Shown here piece after piece: positions 32,061 through 44,338 of a DNA stretch of 64,000 nucleotides. Position 1 is the first letter of the stretch. Every line of letters starts with the position of its first letter. The translations under genes and the position numbers were made by a program. The notes under the pieces are model-generated. The model was not told the DNA's origin, made no database searches, and saw nothing but the letters and a program-made list of their open reading frames with translations. Source of the DNA: Reticulitermes speratus (lineage: Eukaryota > Arthropoda > Insecta > Blattodea > Rhinotermitidae); NCBI GenBank assembly GCA_021186555.1, contig JAJKFL010000005.1, positions 744,001-808,000 on the forward strand, written 5' to 3'.

Positions 32061-32851
32061 TCAAGCACGTGCAACAAAGTAATATATTTGTATATTTTAA
32101 CATTCCGAATTTTAGAGAGGAGACGTAAAGACAGAAATTGTGACGTAATGCGTTACGTCATGCTACGACATTAACCTCTCTTTCATTTCCTTCTTGAATG
32201 CGATTTTGATTGGCCACGGCCCTTTCCGGACACTGAAACTTTACTGCAAAGTCAGATGTGTCATGTATCAAAATTCTGTCCTGCATTATTGCGACGTGAC
32301 ACAAATATATATATATTTAGCTGTCTCTATATTTACTTTTAGCTCAGTACGACAGAATGTACGTGTTTCTGTTTATCGTATTTGTGTTTTCGCCTAACAA
32401 ATTAACCTCAGTTGCTCTCACTGCTCGCACACCTTCACACGGCTCCTGTTGAAACCGTGAAGCTAATTTGTCTTTTAGAACAAACAAAGACTGATAGAAA
32501 CTGCCTCCGTACAGAAGGGTCACTGCTGCACATGTAACCTCATGACCTTACGCGTGCTCAGTACTGACTTCATTCACGGAGCGTCTAAATCTCGGACTTC
32601 CGTTCGTTCACAAAAACTTAAGTAAAACCTTCCACTACAAGACACATATCCATGCATCTTATATATACAAATATACATTTCATATATTTGTATATACTAC
32701 TTGTATTATAATTTAAATATAATTTTAATAATGCTACATCATGTTCAGCTACCAGTGTAATGACATCACATGTTAAATTAAGTTATAAACCAACCGATGC
32801 ACACTAAAACCACTCTTTAAGTAGCTTTATTATAAAATTGTTAAAATTGTA
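32061..32851. other. AT-rich spacer, nothing recognised
   Basis: Lies between a LINE fragment and a hammerhead-like motif. Short ATATAT runs only. Confidence 0.5.
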
Positions 32852-32891
32852 CCCCTACACGTGTTTCGATCCTAGGATCATCGTCAGGGGG
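32852..32891 (-). ncRNA. Minimal hammerhead-like ribozyme motif
   Basis: The minus strand has CCCC, CTGACGA, U, helix II GATCC/GGATC, GAAA, helix III palindrome ACACGTGT, A, GGGG. Helices I, II and III all pair. Opposed by the motif at 33192. Confidence 0.58.
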
Positions 32892-33191
32892 TTTCTTGCT
32901 AAAAGCTACAGTCACTTCAACACATGATTTAAAATATTCTATCAGCACTTTGAACCATAAGTTAAAATCTTGTCAAAAGATTCGCTAAAAGTTGTAAAAT
33001 TATAAAAACACTGTAGTTAGTAGAATTGTGGAACTGCTGGCGTGTGGTATTAGAAGCATATGAAATGTTTTTGCGTGGAGCGGAGTGTACTACGTGTCGT
33101 GCGGTGTACTACGGTGGAGTGTCTATGTATAATTTAGCATTTACGACTGACAAGTTACATAGCACGCTGTCCATGTTCTCAAATACTGTTG

Positions 33192-33234
33192 CTCCCTGAG
33201 GATGGCTACGTTATGTAGCCGAAACATGTAGGTG
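33192..33234 (+). ncRNA. Minimal hammerhead-like ribozyme motif
   Basis: CC, CTGAGGA, U, helix II GGCTAC/GTAGCC (six perfect pairs), GAAA, ACATGT, A, GG. AAATAAACTTG follows about 40 bp downstream, as in other 3' ends of this group. Confidence 0.58.
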
Positions 33235-33980
33235 TAAAAAACAAATATTATGCATATGGTTGGAAATAAACTTGTTTGTATTCTACAGTGTTGTTTGTAG
33301 GTCAGTCACAAAGCTTCTTCACTTGATGCTTGACGCGCTTTATAACCCAAAATACCCCCACTTAGGCACGTCATTTTTTCCCGACACGCACAAAGCTGCA
33401 CGTGTAGTAGTGCGAAGTGAACAAAGACTGAAACAGACTGAACATCGCACTTCCAAGAACCAATGAAACACCAGACACGCTGGGCCCCAAATTCTTGAGA
33501 AACAAAACAGAACTAACAAGAATTCCTAGAGAGACAGAACGTAGCATCTCTTGAGCACCGTCCTGTCCGTCTTGTCTAGAAAGAATGTTATTGGAGGCAG
33601 GTATGCCGGCCTTGCGCCATGCACGCTCTAATATCGCTCGTAGCAGCAGCACGCGTCTATTTACATGGTTCTGTTTTGGTGTCTGAACTTTGTGTGGGTT
33701 TCGCTTACACCAAGAGGCATCGCACACTGTAAGATGGCGACGTTCACAGCTCGCTTTGTTTTGTCACTGGTGCCCTTCTAACCTCCCACCCGGAGTGCAC
33801 TACTGATATTTAAACCGCAATGGAACTGAAATATTGGCGGATTTATAGAAGGCGGGAAGCTATGCATCCTCGCCCCCTATACGCCTTAATGTTGAGGCTG
33901 CTAGGTTAGTGGTAACTTAAATGTTAACTTACATCAAAAAACCTAACAGTAATTCTATGTAACAGAGTATTGCATTGAGG
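33235..33980 (-). other. Spacer with an unassigned 118-codon minus frame
   Basis: An uninterrupted minus frame from 33727 to 33371 (starting CDASWCKRNPHKVQTP) has no domain that I recognise. Its composition looks like a dispersed repeat rather than a gene. AAGATGGCGAC lies just upstream of its ATG (minus strand complement), which may be chance. Confidence 0.25.
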
Positions 33981-35390
33981 CACAGTCGCTTTGCTGGCCA
34001 CAACTCGACATACTCGGCAGTTAATTGCTGTGTTCATATAAGTGGCCCTTCCGCACGACTGACAGTGTAACACCGTCCTCCCGCCACACTCGCTGCTCAA
34101 TCTCCCGAGCAGTCGCTTTGCTGGCCAACTCGACATACTCGACAGTTAATTGCTGTGTTCATACGAGTGGCCCTTCCGCACGACTGACAGTGTAACACCG
34201 TCCTCCGCCACACTCGCTGCTCAATCTCCCGAGCAGTCGCTTTGCTGGCCACAACTCGACATACTCGACAGTTAATTGCTGTGTTCATACGAGTGGCCCT
34301 TCCGCACGACTGACAGTGTAACACCGTCCTCCCGCCACACTCGCTGCTCAATCTCCCGAGCAGTCGCTTTGCTGGCCACAACTCGACATACTCGACAGTT
34401 AATTGCTGTGTTCATATAAGTGGCCCTTCCGCATGACGGACAGTGTAACACCGTCCTCCCGCCACACTCACTGCTCAATCTCCCGAGCAGTCGCTTTGCT
34501 GGCCACAACTCGACATACTCGACAGTTAATTGCTGTGTTCATATGAGTGGCCCTTCCACAGGACTGACAGTGTAACACCGTCCTCCCGCCACACTCGCTG
34601 CTCAATCTCCCGAGCAGTCGCTTTGCTGGCCACAACTCGACATACTCGACAGTTAATTGCTGTGTTCATACGAGTGGCCCTTCCGCACGACTGACAGTGT
34701 AACACCGTCCTCCCGCCACACTCACTGCTCAATCTCCCGAGCAGTCGCTTTGCTGGCCACAACTCGACATACTCGACAGTTAATTGCTGTGTTCATATGA
34801 GTGGCCCTTCCGCACGACTGACAGTGTAACACCGTCCTCCCGCCACACTCACTGCTCAATCTCCCGAGCAGTCGCTTTGCTGGCCACAACTCGACATACT
34901 CGACAGTTAATTGCTGTGTTCATATGAGTGGCCCTTCCACACGACTGACAGTGTAACACCGTCCTCCCGCCACACTCACTGCTCAATCTCCCGAGCAGTC
35001 GCTTTGCTGGCCACAACTCGACATACTCGACAGTTAATTGCTGTGTTCATATAAGTGGCCCTTCCGCACGACGGACAGTGTAACACCGACCTCCCGCCAC
35101 ACTCGCTGCTCAATCTCCCGAGCAGTCGCTTTGCTGGCCACAACTCGACATACTCGACAGTTAATTGCTGTGTTCATATGAGTGGCCCTTCCGCACGACT
35201 GACAGTGTAACACCGTCCTCCCGCCACACTCACTGCTCAATCTCCCGAGCAGTCGCTTTGCTGGCCACAACTCGACATACTCGACAGTTAATTGCTGTGT
35301 TCATATAAGTGGCCCTTCCGCACGACGGACAGTGTAACACCGTCCTCCCGCCACAATCACTGCTCAATCTCCCGAGCAGTCGCTTTCCCT
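33981..35390. repeat. 127-bp tandem array, about 11 copies
   Basis: The unit includes CAGTCGCTTTGCTGGCCACA, GACAGTTAATTGCTGTGTTC and CCGCCACACTCGCTGCTCAA. Short minus-strand frames (CGGRTVLHCQSCGRAT and so on) recur with the period and are not a gene. The final copy is cut after GCAGTCGCTTT. Confidence 0.95.
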
Positions 35391-35845
35391 TAACAATAGT
35401 GTCAAAACAAATCACGGCTGTCCTGTGAGCGCTACGTGCCCTCGTTGACCTCGCTCCTAATAATATTCGATAAAGCGGGCAGATTATCGGCAACGCGTCG
35501 GTGTAGAGGAAGCCAGGATGGCAACTAGGCTAGGGGCTACGCAACCGACCAGTCGTCGTTTGATTCTCGAAGGGGCAAAATTTATCTGTCCTTTTAAAAC
35601 TTCCGGTCCGACTCTGGGGTCCACCCAGCCATCTACTCAATGCGTACAGAGGACACATTCCACAGGGGTAAAGTGGCCGGGCGTGAAGCTGACCAATCAT
35701 CTTCATATAATACAGAGTTTAAGAGCGCTTAGAGTTGTACCGCCGATCCCCACACAGAGACAATTTATCTTGCACATGGGTGAACAGAATATAACGTTAG
35801 CAGTAATTATGTGTTACAGTTACACATGTTGTGTTTCACGGCGCA
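35391..35845. other. Spacer, nothing recognised
   Basis: Non-repeat sequence between the 127-bp array and a SINE. The 112-codon plus frame (35518-35856) lacks homology that I recognise. Confidence 0.5.
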
Positions 35846-36085
35846 ACAGTCCCTAGTGGACCAGGACCCTTTCACTGTCGAGGCTTCACGATCACACTCA
35901 GACACACCACACTCGGTAGGACTCCTCTGGACTAGTGATCAGCCCGTCGCAGAGACCTCTACCTGACAACACACAACACTCACAACAGACAGACATCCAT
36001 GCCCCCGGCGGGATTCGAACCCACAATCCCAGCAAGCGAGCGGCCGCAGACCCACGCCTCAGACCGCGCGGCCACTGGGATCGGC
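35846..36085 (-). mobile_element. tRNA-derived SINE, family B
   Basis: Near full-length minus-strand copy with an intact B box (GGGTTCGAATCCC, about 36010-36022) and the same head and body as the 30-kb copy. The 3' end is slightly diverged. Confidence 0.86.
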
Positions 36086-36425
36086 TGGTTGCCCCAGTTA
36101 CTGCCGTTAAAATATTTCCGGTAATGACAGTTTCAACAAATTACGTGGCAAGTGCATTTCATTTTCGCGCTGACGTCACATGCTGCTGCATTTGGTGCTC
36201 GATAGTGAGGGCAATTGTGACCCTGCAAGGTCACGCACGGGCCTTCGGAACTGCCATAAAGACAGAGCTACTTGTGTCGTTACGCCGTCCTGTCTTGAAG
36301 GCCATTCAGTACGTCTTATTGTGGTTCATTCTGCAATAGCTAACGGCATTATGGCGCCCAGTGTTTTGCTTACTTCAGCTTACATACTGCAATATATGTA
36401 TTGAATATGGATGGGGCGAAAATGG

Positions 36426-36701
36426 GCCGCGATAGCTCAGTCGGCATAGCGACTCGCTACGAGCTGGACGATCCGGGGATCGAATCCCGGTGGGGGCGAG
36501 ATTTTCAGCACCCGTCCAGACCGGCCTACCCACCCTACTGTACAATGGGTACCGGGTCATTCCCGGGGGTAAAGCGGCCGGGGTGTGGAGTTGACCACCC
36601 ATCCCTATCTATCGCCGAGGTTAAAGAAAGAGTACAGCTATACCTCTACTCCCCCACTGGGCCTTCATGGCCCGTTATAGGGAGAACGTTACCTTTTATG
36701 T
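36426..36701 (+). mobile_element. tRNA-derived SINE, family A, with target-site duplication
   Basis: Second full-length copy, with the same A and B boxes and body as the copy at 10.9-11.2 kb in the opposite orientation. The direct repeat GGCGAAAATGG flanks it at 36415-36425 and 36702-36712. The 18-bp tandem array begins about 40 bp after the 3' duplication. Confidence 0.9.
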
Positions 36702-36753
36702 GGCGAAAATGGAATTCCTGAGAAGCTTAACTGGCTACAAGTTAATTCATCAC

Positions 36754-38002
36754 AATTCTCATATCAATACTCACTCTCATATCAATACTCACTCTCATAT
36801 CAATACTCACTCTCATATCAATACTCACTCTCATATCAATACTCACTCTCATATCAATACTCACTCTCATATCAATACTCACTCTCATATCAATACTCAC
36901 TCTCATATCAATACTCACTCTCATATCAATACTCACTCTCATATCAATACTCACTCTCATATCAATACTCACTCTCATATCAATACTCACTCTCATATCA
37001 ATACTCACTCTCATATCAATACTCACTCTCATATCAATACTCACTCTCATATCAATACTCACTCTCATATCAATACTCACTCTCATATCAATACTCACTC
37101 TCATATCAATACTCACTCTCATATCAATACTCACTCTCATATCAATACTCACTCTCATATCAATACTCACTCTCATATCAATACTCACTCTCATATCAAT
37201 ACTCACTCTCATATCAATACTCACTCTCATATCAATACTCACTCTCATATCAATACTCACTCTCATATCAATACTCACTCTCATATCAATACTCACTCTC
37301 ATATCAATACTACACTCTCATATCAATACTCACTCATATCAATACTCACTTCATATCAATACTCACTCTCATATCAATACTCACTCTCATATCAATACTC
37401 ACTCTCATATCAATACTCACTCTCATATCAATACTCACTCTCATATCAATACTCACTCTCATATCAATACTCACTCTCATATCAATACTCACTCTCATAT
37501 CAATACTCACTCTCATTATCACAATACTCACTCCTCAATATCAATAACTCACTCTCATATCAATACTCACTCTCATATCAATACTCACTCTCATATCAAT
37601 ACTCACTCTCATATCATACTACTCTCATATCAATACTCACTCTCATATCAATACTCACTCTCATATCAATACTCACTCTCATATCAATACTCACTCTCAT
37701 ATCAATACTCACTCTCATATCAATACTCACTCTCATATCAATACTCACTCTCATATCAATACTCACTCTCATATCAATACTCACTCTCATATCAATACTC
37801 ACTCTCATATCAATACTCACTCTCATATCAATACTCACTCTCATATCAATACTCACTCTCATATCAATACTCACTCTCATATCAATACTCACTCTCATAT
37901 CAATACTTCAACATCTCATATCAATACTCACTCTCATATCAATACTACTTCATATCAATACTCACTTCATATCAATACTCACTCTCATACAATACTCACT
38001 CC
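36754..38002. repeat. 18-bp tandem array, about 68 copies
   Basis: Unit TCTCATATCAATACTCAC. Long perfect blocks are separated by short patches with several small indels (about 37310-37360, 37515-37550, 37610, 37905-37995). Confidence 0.97.
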
Positions 38003-38984
38003 CCTGTTAATAAAATATAACACAGATAAAGCCACTCGAATCAACACATCTTTGAAACATGACAGTGGGATGTTAAGAACACAGTCCTGCATTACGGACG
38101 ACATACTGTACATAGCACATACTGCTAGAGTATAAACCTACAGGTCAACGAAATACAGGGTGATTCAGGAGGAAATGTCAATATTTTGGCAGGCGATAAT
38201 ATCGGTCATTGTCAGAAAAAGGTTTATATCAACATGTGTCTAATTCTGAATGGTTACTGAGCTACAGGTGTTTGCGTATTCAGTATTTCACGGAAGTTCT
38301 ACTGTCACATAATGATTTGCTTATGGCTGATAATTAGTGTCAGAGTCAAACTCACCGATGTAGAGAAGCAGCCCTCTTCAAGGGTGGAGCAACCTGATAC
38401 TAAACACCGTGTGCCTTCTAAATTTCTTCAGAAAATAGGACGTCATTTTCTCTTCCTTAGCCAATGTTCCTTTTGGCATTTTAATTGACGTTTCTCCTTC
38501 AGAAATGCCGGCTACAATCCGCCTTCTACCTTTCAGACTGTTTTGTCTCTGTTTTGCCGTTTCCCTGCTCTAAGACATCCTGCTAAACCTCCACGGCTTA
38601 CAGACCCACTTTACCTCCTAGTGTTAATTACTCGCAGGTTCCCCGTTCAGACGTTCAGACGTTCAGATGTTTACGTTAATCGCGTCTCACTGTTTTGTTC
38701 TTATGTTGAAGAAGCTGGCACTTTATTAAGTCAGCTCTGAGCTGTCTGCTGCAGCAACACCCATGACGTCACTAACTACAGACTCATTTCTTTCAACGCA
38801 TTATATTCCCAAAAGGCGTTACACAAGCGACCTAAGACGACATCCACATAACGGTGTGTATGTAGGTCTGTCTCAGACTGGCTCCAACCGCGTCAGTCTT
38901 TAGTCGATGGTAAAGGCGTTGTCTTTAGTGTACTGCATTGGCTGTGACTGCACAAGGGTAGACAGGGGCTTAACGCATTGCAAG
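38003..38984. other. Spacer, nothing recognised
   Basis: Unique-looking sequence. ACGTTCAGACGTTCAGACGTT at 38646-38666 is a short triplication. No gene supported. Confidence 0.5.
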
Positions 38985-40690
38985 TAACTCCATGGAGCAG
39001 AGTCCTTCTTGAGAAGCTAACAGTTCCTCAGTTAGTCAAGAAATTCCCCGCGTTTTTTTTTGTTCCTAGAAGTTTCATTTCCGTCATCACAAGAAACACC
39101 AGTTGTCCCTATCCTGAGCCAGATCAATCCAGTCTACATCCTCCATCCTATTCTTGATGATCCATTACAATATTACCCTACATACTACGCTTCCATCTTC
39201 CAAGTGGCCTCTTGCTGACATGTGTTCCGACCAACACCGCACGCACATCCCTCTTGCTGACATGTGTTCCGACCAACACCGCACGCACATCCCTCTTGCT
39301 GACATGTGTTCCGACCAACACCGCACGCACATCCCTCTTGCCGACACGTGTTCCGACCAACACCGCACGCACATCCCTCTTGCTGACATGTGTTCCGACC
39401 AACACCGCACGCACATCCCTCTTGCTGACATGTGTTCCGACCAACACCGCACGCACATCCCTCTTGCCGACACGTGTTCCGACCAACACCGCACGCACAT
39501 CCCTCTTGCTGACATGTGTTCCGACCAACACCGCACGCACATCCCTCTTGCCGACATGTGTTCCGACCAACACCGCACGCACATCCCTCTTGCCGACATG
39601 TATTCCGACCAACACCGCACGCACATCCCTCTTGCTGACATGTGTTTCCGACCAACACCGCACGCACATCCCTCTTGCTGACAGTGTTCCGACCAACACC
39701 GCACGCACATCCCTCTTGCCGACACGTGTTCCGACCAACACCGCACGCACATCCCTCTTGCTGACATGTGTTCCGACCAACACCGCACGCACATCCCTCT
39801 TGCCGACATGTGTTCCGACCAACACCGCACGCACATCCCTCTTGCCGACACGTTTCCGACCAACACCGCACGCACATCCCTCTTGCTGACATGTGTTCCG
39901 ACCAACACCGCACGCACATCCCTCTTGCCGACAGTATTCCGACCAACACCGCACGCACATCCCTCTTGCTGACATGTGTTCCGACCAACACCGCACGCAC
40001 ATCCCTCTTGCTGACATGTGTTCCGACCAACACCGCACGCACATCCCTCTTGCTGACATGTGTTCCGACCAACACCGCACGCACATCCCTCTTGCTGACA
40101 TGTGTTCCGACCAACACCGCACGCACATCCCTCTTGCTGACATGTGTTCCGACCAACACCGCACGCACATCCCTCTTGCTGACATGTGTTCCGACCAACA
40201 CCGCACGCACATCCCTCTTGCCGACACGTGTTCCGACCAACACCGCACGCACATCCCTCTTGCTGACATGTGTTCCGACCAACACCGCACGCACATCCCT
40301 CTTGCCGACATGTGTTCCGACCAACACCGCACGCACATCCCTCTTGCCGACATGTATTCCGACCAACACCGCACGCACATCCCTCTTGCTGACATGTGTT
40401 TCGACCAACACCGCACGCACATCCCTCTTGCCGACACGTGTTCCGACCAACACCGCACGCACATCCCTCTTGCCGACATGTATTCCGACCAACACCGCAC
40501 GCACATCCCTCTTGCTGACATGTGTTCCGACCAACACCGCACGCACATCCCTCTTGCTGACATGTGTTCCGACCAACACCGCACGCACAACCCTCTTGCC
40601 GACACGTGTTCCGACCAACACCCAGCACGCACAAAGACACATGCCGCCCATCTCATTCCAGTATTCAGTAAGGAGAAAAAGTCAAGACGC
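38985..40690 (-). mobile_element. LINE 3' fragment interrupted by a 42-bp array
   Basis: On the minus strand, around 40650-40670, the sequence reads RMRWAACVFV, matching the RMRWAGHVARMGE box of this LINE family. After the 42-bp array, at 39180-39215, it reads SKRPLGRWKRS, matching the family's GKRPLGRPRRRW. Further downstream (39000-39150) lies the known 3' tail, visible in the plus sequence as TGAGCCAGATCAATCCAG and CTTGAGAAGCTAACAG. The two ORF2 boxes are normally about 15 residues apart; here 1.4 kb of tandem repeat separates them. The copy is dead. Confidence 0.75.
39206..40622. repeat. 42-bp tandem array, about 33 copies, grown from LINE ORF2
   Basis: The unit includes CTCTTGCTGACATGTGTTCC and GACCAACACCGCACGCACAT. 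On the minus strand it reads RAVLVGTHVSKRDV, matching the LINE segment RVLVGKPEGKRPLG, and it is flanked on both sides by the rest of that LINE. In-frame (42 = 14 codons) except for several single-base deletions. Confidence 0.96.
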
Positions 40691-40879
40691 TCCTAACTGT
40701 GCAATGCTCGGTGCACTCAAACTGAGATGTCGGTGAAGTGAGCCTGTCTGCGAGGACGGAAATTGTTCGTTCTTTGCTGCTTACGTCATCTTTTTAATTG
40801 ACGGGCCCCGCAGCAGATGTACGGACGCACCGCAGCTTATTGTGCAACCTTGTGATAAAGATGAGGTTTTTTTTCTGCT

Positions 40880-41056
40880 TTTCCATTTTCATGGGGCACC
40901 GGTGGAATGAAATTCACAAGGGAAAACCGAAGAACTCGGAGAAAGACCTGTCCCAGTGCCACTTTTTCCATCACAAATCCCACATGGACCGACCCGGAAT
41001 TGAACCCGATCCTCCGCGGGCCGGCGACTAACCGCCTGAACCATGGTACGGCCTAT
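40880..41056 (-). mobile_element. tRNA-derived SINE, family C
   Basis: The minus strand begins GGCCGTACCATGGTTCAGGC, with the B box GGGTTCAATTCCGGG (about 40993-41007), then GTGGGATTTGTGATGG and GAGTTCTTCGGTTTTCCC. Pol III-type boxes and a non-tRNA body indicate a SINE. The 3' limit is approximate. Confidence 0.72.
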
Positions 41057-41105
41057 GTCAACATCACTCGTTATGCCACTGCAATGGCTACGGAAGGACG
41101 AAGGG

Positions 41106-42227
41106 AAAACAGTAACACAGACAGACAGAAGACAGTAACACAGACAGAAAACAGTAACATAGACAGACAGAAAACAGTAACACAGACAGAAAACAGTAAC
41201 ACAGACAGAAAACAGTAGCACAGACAGACAGAAAACAGTAACACAGACAGACAGAAAAAAGTAACACAGAGAGAAAACAGTACACAGACAGACAGAAAAC
41301 AGTAACACAGACAGACAGAAGACAGTAACACAGACAGAAAACAGTAACACAGACAGACAGAAGACAGTAACACAGACAGAAAACAGTAACACAGACAGAC
41401 AGAAAACAGTAACACAGACAGAAAACAGTAACACAGACAGAAAACAGTAGCACAGACAGACAGAAGACAGTAACACAGACAGAAAACAGTAACACAGACA
41501 GACAGAAGACAGTAACATAGACAGAAAACAGTAACACAGACAGACAGAAGACAGTAACACAGACAGAAAACAGTAACACAGACAGACAGAAAACAGTAAC
41601 ACAGACAGAAAACAGTAACACAGACAGAAAACAGTAGCACAGACAGACAGAAAACAGTAACACAGACAGACAGAAAAAAGTAACACAGAGAGAAAACAGT
41701 AACACAGACAGACAGAAAACAGTAACACAGACAGACAGAAAACAGTAACACAGACAGACAGAAAAAAAGTAACGCAGAGAGAAAACAGTAACACAGACAG
41801 ACAGAAAACAGTAACACAGACAGACAGAAAACAGTAACACAGACAGAGAGAAAACAGTAACACAGACAAACAGAAAACAGTAACACAGACAGACAGAAAA
41901 CAGTAACACAGACAGACAGACAGAAAACAGTAACACAGACAAAGAGAAAACAGTAACACAGACAGACAGAAAACAGTAACACAGACAAAGAGAAAACAGT
42001 AACACAGACAGACAGAAAACAGTAACACAGACAAAGAGAAAACAGTAACACAGACAGACAGAAAACAGTAACACAGACAGACAGAAAACAGTAACACAGA
42101 CAGAGAGAAAACAGTAACACAGACAAACAGAAAACAGTAACACAGACAGACAGAAAACAGTAACACAGACAGACAGACAGAAAACAGTAACACAGACAAA
42201 GAGAAAACAGTAACACAGACAGAAAAA
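41106..42227. repeat. 23/19-bp tandem array built on ACAG
   Basis: The unit is CAGTAACACAGACAGA then GACAGAAAA forms. Copies differ by one ACAG step (19, 23 or 27 bp) and by AGAG or AAAC variants. A larger block is duplicated (for example 41160-41300 and 41580-41710). Confidence 0.93.
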
Positions 42228-42307
42228 ACTCGAAACTTATACATTGTGTATAAAAAATACTTAAATTTCAACATTCTTAACGTGAATAATACAAGGTTCA
42301 TCTGCGC

Positions 42308-42545
42308 TGCAAGGACGTGGGTCTGCGGCCGCTCGCTTACTAGAATCGTGGGTTCGAATCCCGCCTAGGGCATGGATGTCTGTCTCTTGTGAGTGTTGTC
42401 TGTTGTCAGGTAGAGGTCTCTGCGACGCGCTGATCACTCGTCCAGAGGAGTCCTACCGACTGTGGTGTGTCTCAAATGTGTGTGATCATGAAACCTCGAC
42501 GAAACGAGGAGGCCCAGGCCCACATAGGGCTGTCGGCCATACAAA
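42308..42545 (+). mobile_element. tRNA-derived SINE, family B, 5'-trimmed
   Basis: Plus-strand copy starting inside the tRNA-like head (GGACGTGGGTCTGCGGCC), with the B box GGGTTCGAATCCC at about 42350-42362 and the usual body to GGGCTGTCGGCCATAC. The 41.1-42.2 kb tandem array ends about 80 bp upstream. Confidence 0.86.
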
Positions 42546-43159
42546 CAAATATATATGTATATATGTCGCTCTATACTGATGCATTATCGTCGTTGTTAAT
42601 TTTTGAAGTCTTGTTTGCGCATGCTCCACATTTATATTGTGCTCACACTACGGTGCCAGTCACCGTCTCATATCGTCATTATGTTCATGTATGTGTCTGT
42701 GTGGTGACGTAGCTGTTGGCTGAAGCACACATTACAGACGCTACAATCTCATTAAACAGCGACGCTAATTAGCTACAGTGTAAGAACTTACGGCATGTAA
42801 ATATCGGATGATCATTAACATGACTGTTATGTTTAGAGATAAAGGCAACGCAGGAGCAGCAGGCGGGGAGGGGACTGCGTAACGCAGCGTTTCACAATTT
42901 GCACCCAGCACGAGATGCTATTAATATGGTCAGATTGAAAGTCTGAAATAAGCAGGAGAAAGTAAGAAATGAATACAAAATATTGTGTGAGAAATACGAA
43001 GGGAGCAGTGGCGTGGTTAGGCGTTTAGCGGTAGGGACGGATAATCAAAATGGCCGCCCATGATTCGAAGTTCCAAAAATCACAATTATTTATTGAATTT
43101 CCCTTTATTTCTACTTTTACCGATCGGCTGTATAGACATTTGTGCAGGGCGACAACGAT
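42546..43159. other. Spacer, nothing recognised
   Basis: No gene, RNA or transposon motif identified between the SINE and the 44-bp array. Confidence 0.5.
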
Positions 43160-43768
43160 CGTGTTGTAAGGTCAGTCAGCACTGACACGTTCTGCAGTAC
43201 AATCGTGTTGTAAGGTAAGTCAGCACTGACACGTTCTGCAGTACAATCGTGTTGTAAGGTCAGTCAGCACTGACACGTTCTGCAGTACAATCGTGTTGTA
43301 AGGTCAGTCAGCACTGACACGTTCTGCAGTACAATCGTGTTGTAAGGTCAGTCAGCACTGACACGTTCTGCAGTACAATCGTGTTGTAAGGTCAGTCAGC
43401 ACTGACACGTTCTGCAGTACAATCGTGTTGTAAGGTCAGTCAGCACTGACACGTTCTGCAGTACAATCGTGTTGTAAGGTCAGTCAGCACTGACACGTTC
43501 TGCAGTACAATCGTGTTGTAAGGTCAGTCAGCACTGACACGTTCTGCAGTACAATCGTGTTGTAAGGTCAGTCAGCACTGACACGTTCTGCAGTACAATC
43601 GTGTTGTAAGGTCAGTCAGCACTGACACGTTCTGCAGTACAATCGTGTTGTAAGGTCAGTCAGCACTGACACGTCTGCAGTACAATCGTGTTGTAAGGTC
43701 AGTCAGCACTGACACGTCTGCAGTACAATCGTGTTGTAAGGTCAGTCAGCACTGACACGTCTGCAGTA
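43160..43768. repeat. 44-bp tandem array, about 14 copies
   Basis: The unit includes AATCGTGTTGTAAGGTCAGT and CAGCACTGACACGTTCTGCA. Each unit can form the hairpin GTCAGT-CAGC-ACTGAC. The last three copies lack one T (ACGTCTG). Confidence 0.95.
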
Positions 43769-44338
43769 CTAGCTGCAGACGTCAGACACTGTCAATATCG
43801 AGCAGCACGTCTGGCTACAGACAGTAACAGATCCACGCAAGCCTTATCAACCCAGTTTCCATGCTCCACAGTCCAGTGGCAGTATGATTTTGCCAATGAC
43901 CAGTTGAACACAGCATGGAACGAATGGGCCTCGGCTTACAGTGCAGTAATTGCATTATGACGGCCAAAGAAGGGTAAGCCAAAAGCAGGCGATTATAATA
44001 ATTTTGTTTTTCGTATTGCGGCGGACAGTTAACAGTGGCAACGAGTGGACTGTTTAGTAACTCCGTTTTTTGAACCCGGCCAATTATCGGAAGAACGCAA
44101 ACAAATCCTCAACGACCCTGAGATTCCTTCGTCCTAGCCCTGAATAACAAGGCCCCGTAATAATACGAACAGCACGGGAAGTCCGTCGACTGAAACGGTC
44201 CTTGGGGGATCCAGAGCAGATCGGCCGGAAGGTACGTCCGGTATAACATGGACTGACTAAACTCGGCAGTCTTTATCTCTGCGAACAGGACATTGCTGAA
44301 TTCAAAGATGTATGAAGAGATTAAAACTTTTAAGCATT
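43769..44338. other. Spacer, nothing certain
   Basis: Near 44150-44230 the plus strand reads REVRRLKRSLGDPEQIGRKV in one frame, which is short and unassigned. Otherwise nothing. Confidence 0.4.

Noticed and set aside
39154..40736. Frames of about 490 codons with GVGRNTCQQEGCA-type repeats, resembling a Cys-rich protein
   Set aside because: Three minus frames are open at once over the same DNA. The array is an expansion of LINE sequence.
40889..42301. 470-codon frame rich in Leu, Cys and Phe, looking like a membrane protein
   Set aside because: Low-complexity translation of the ACAG-based array, open in three frames.
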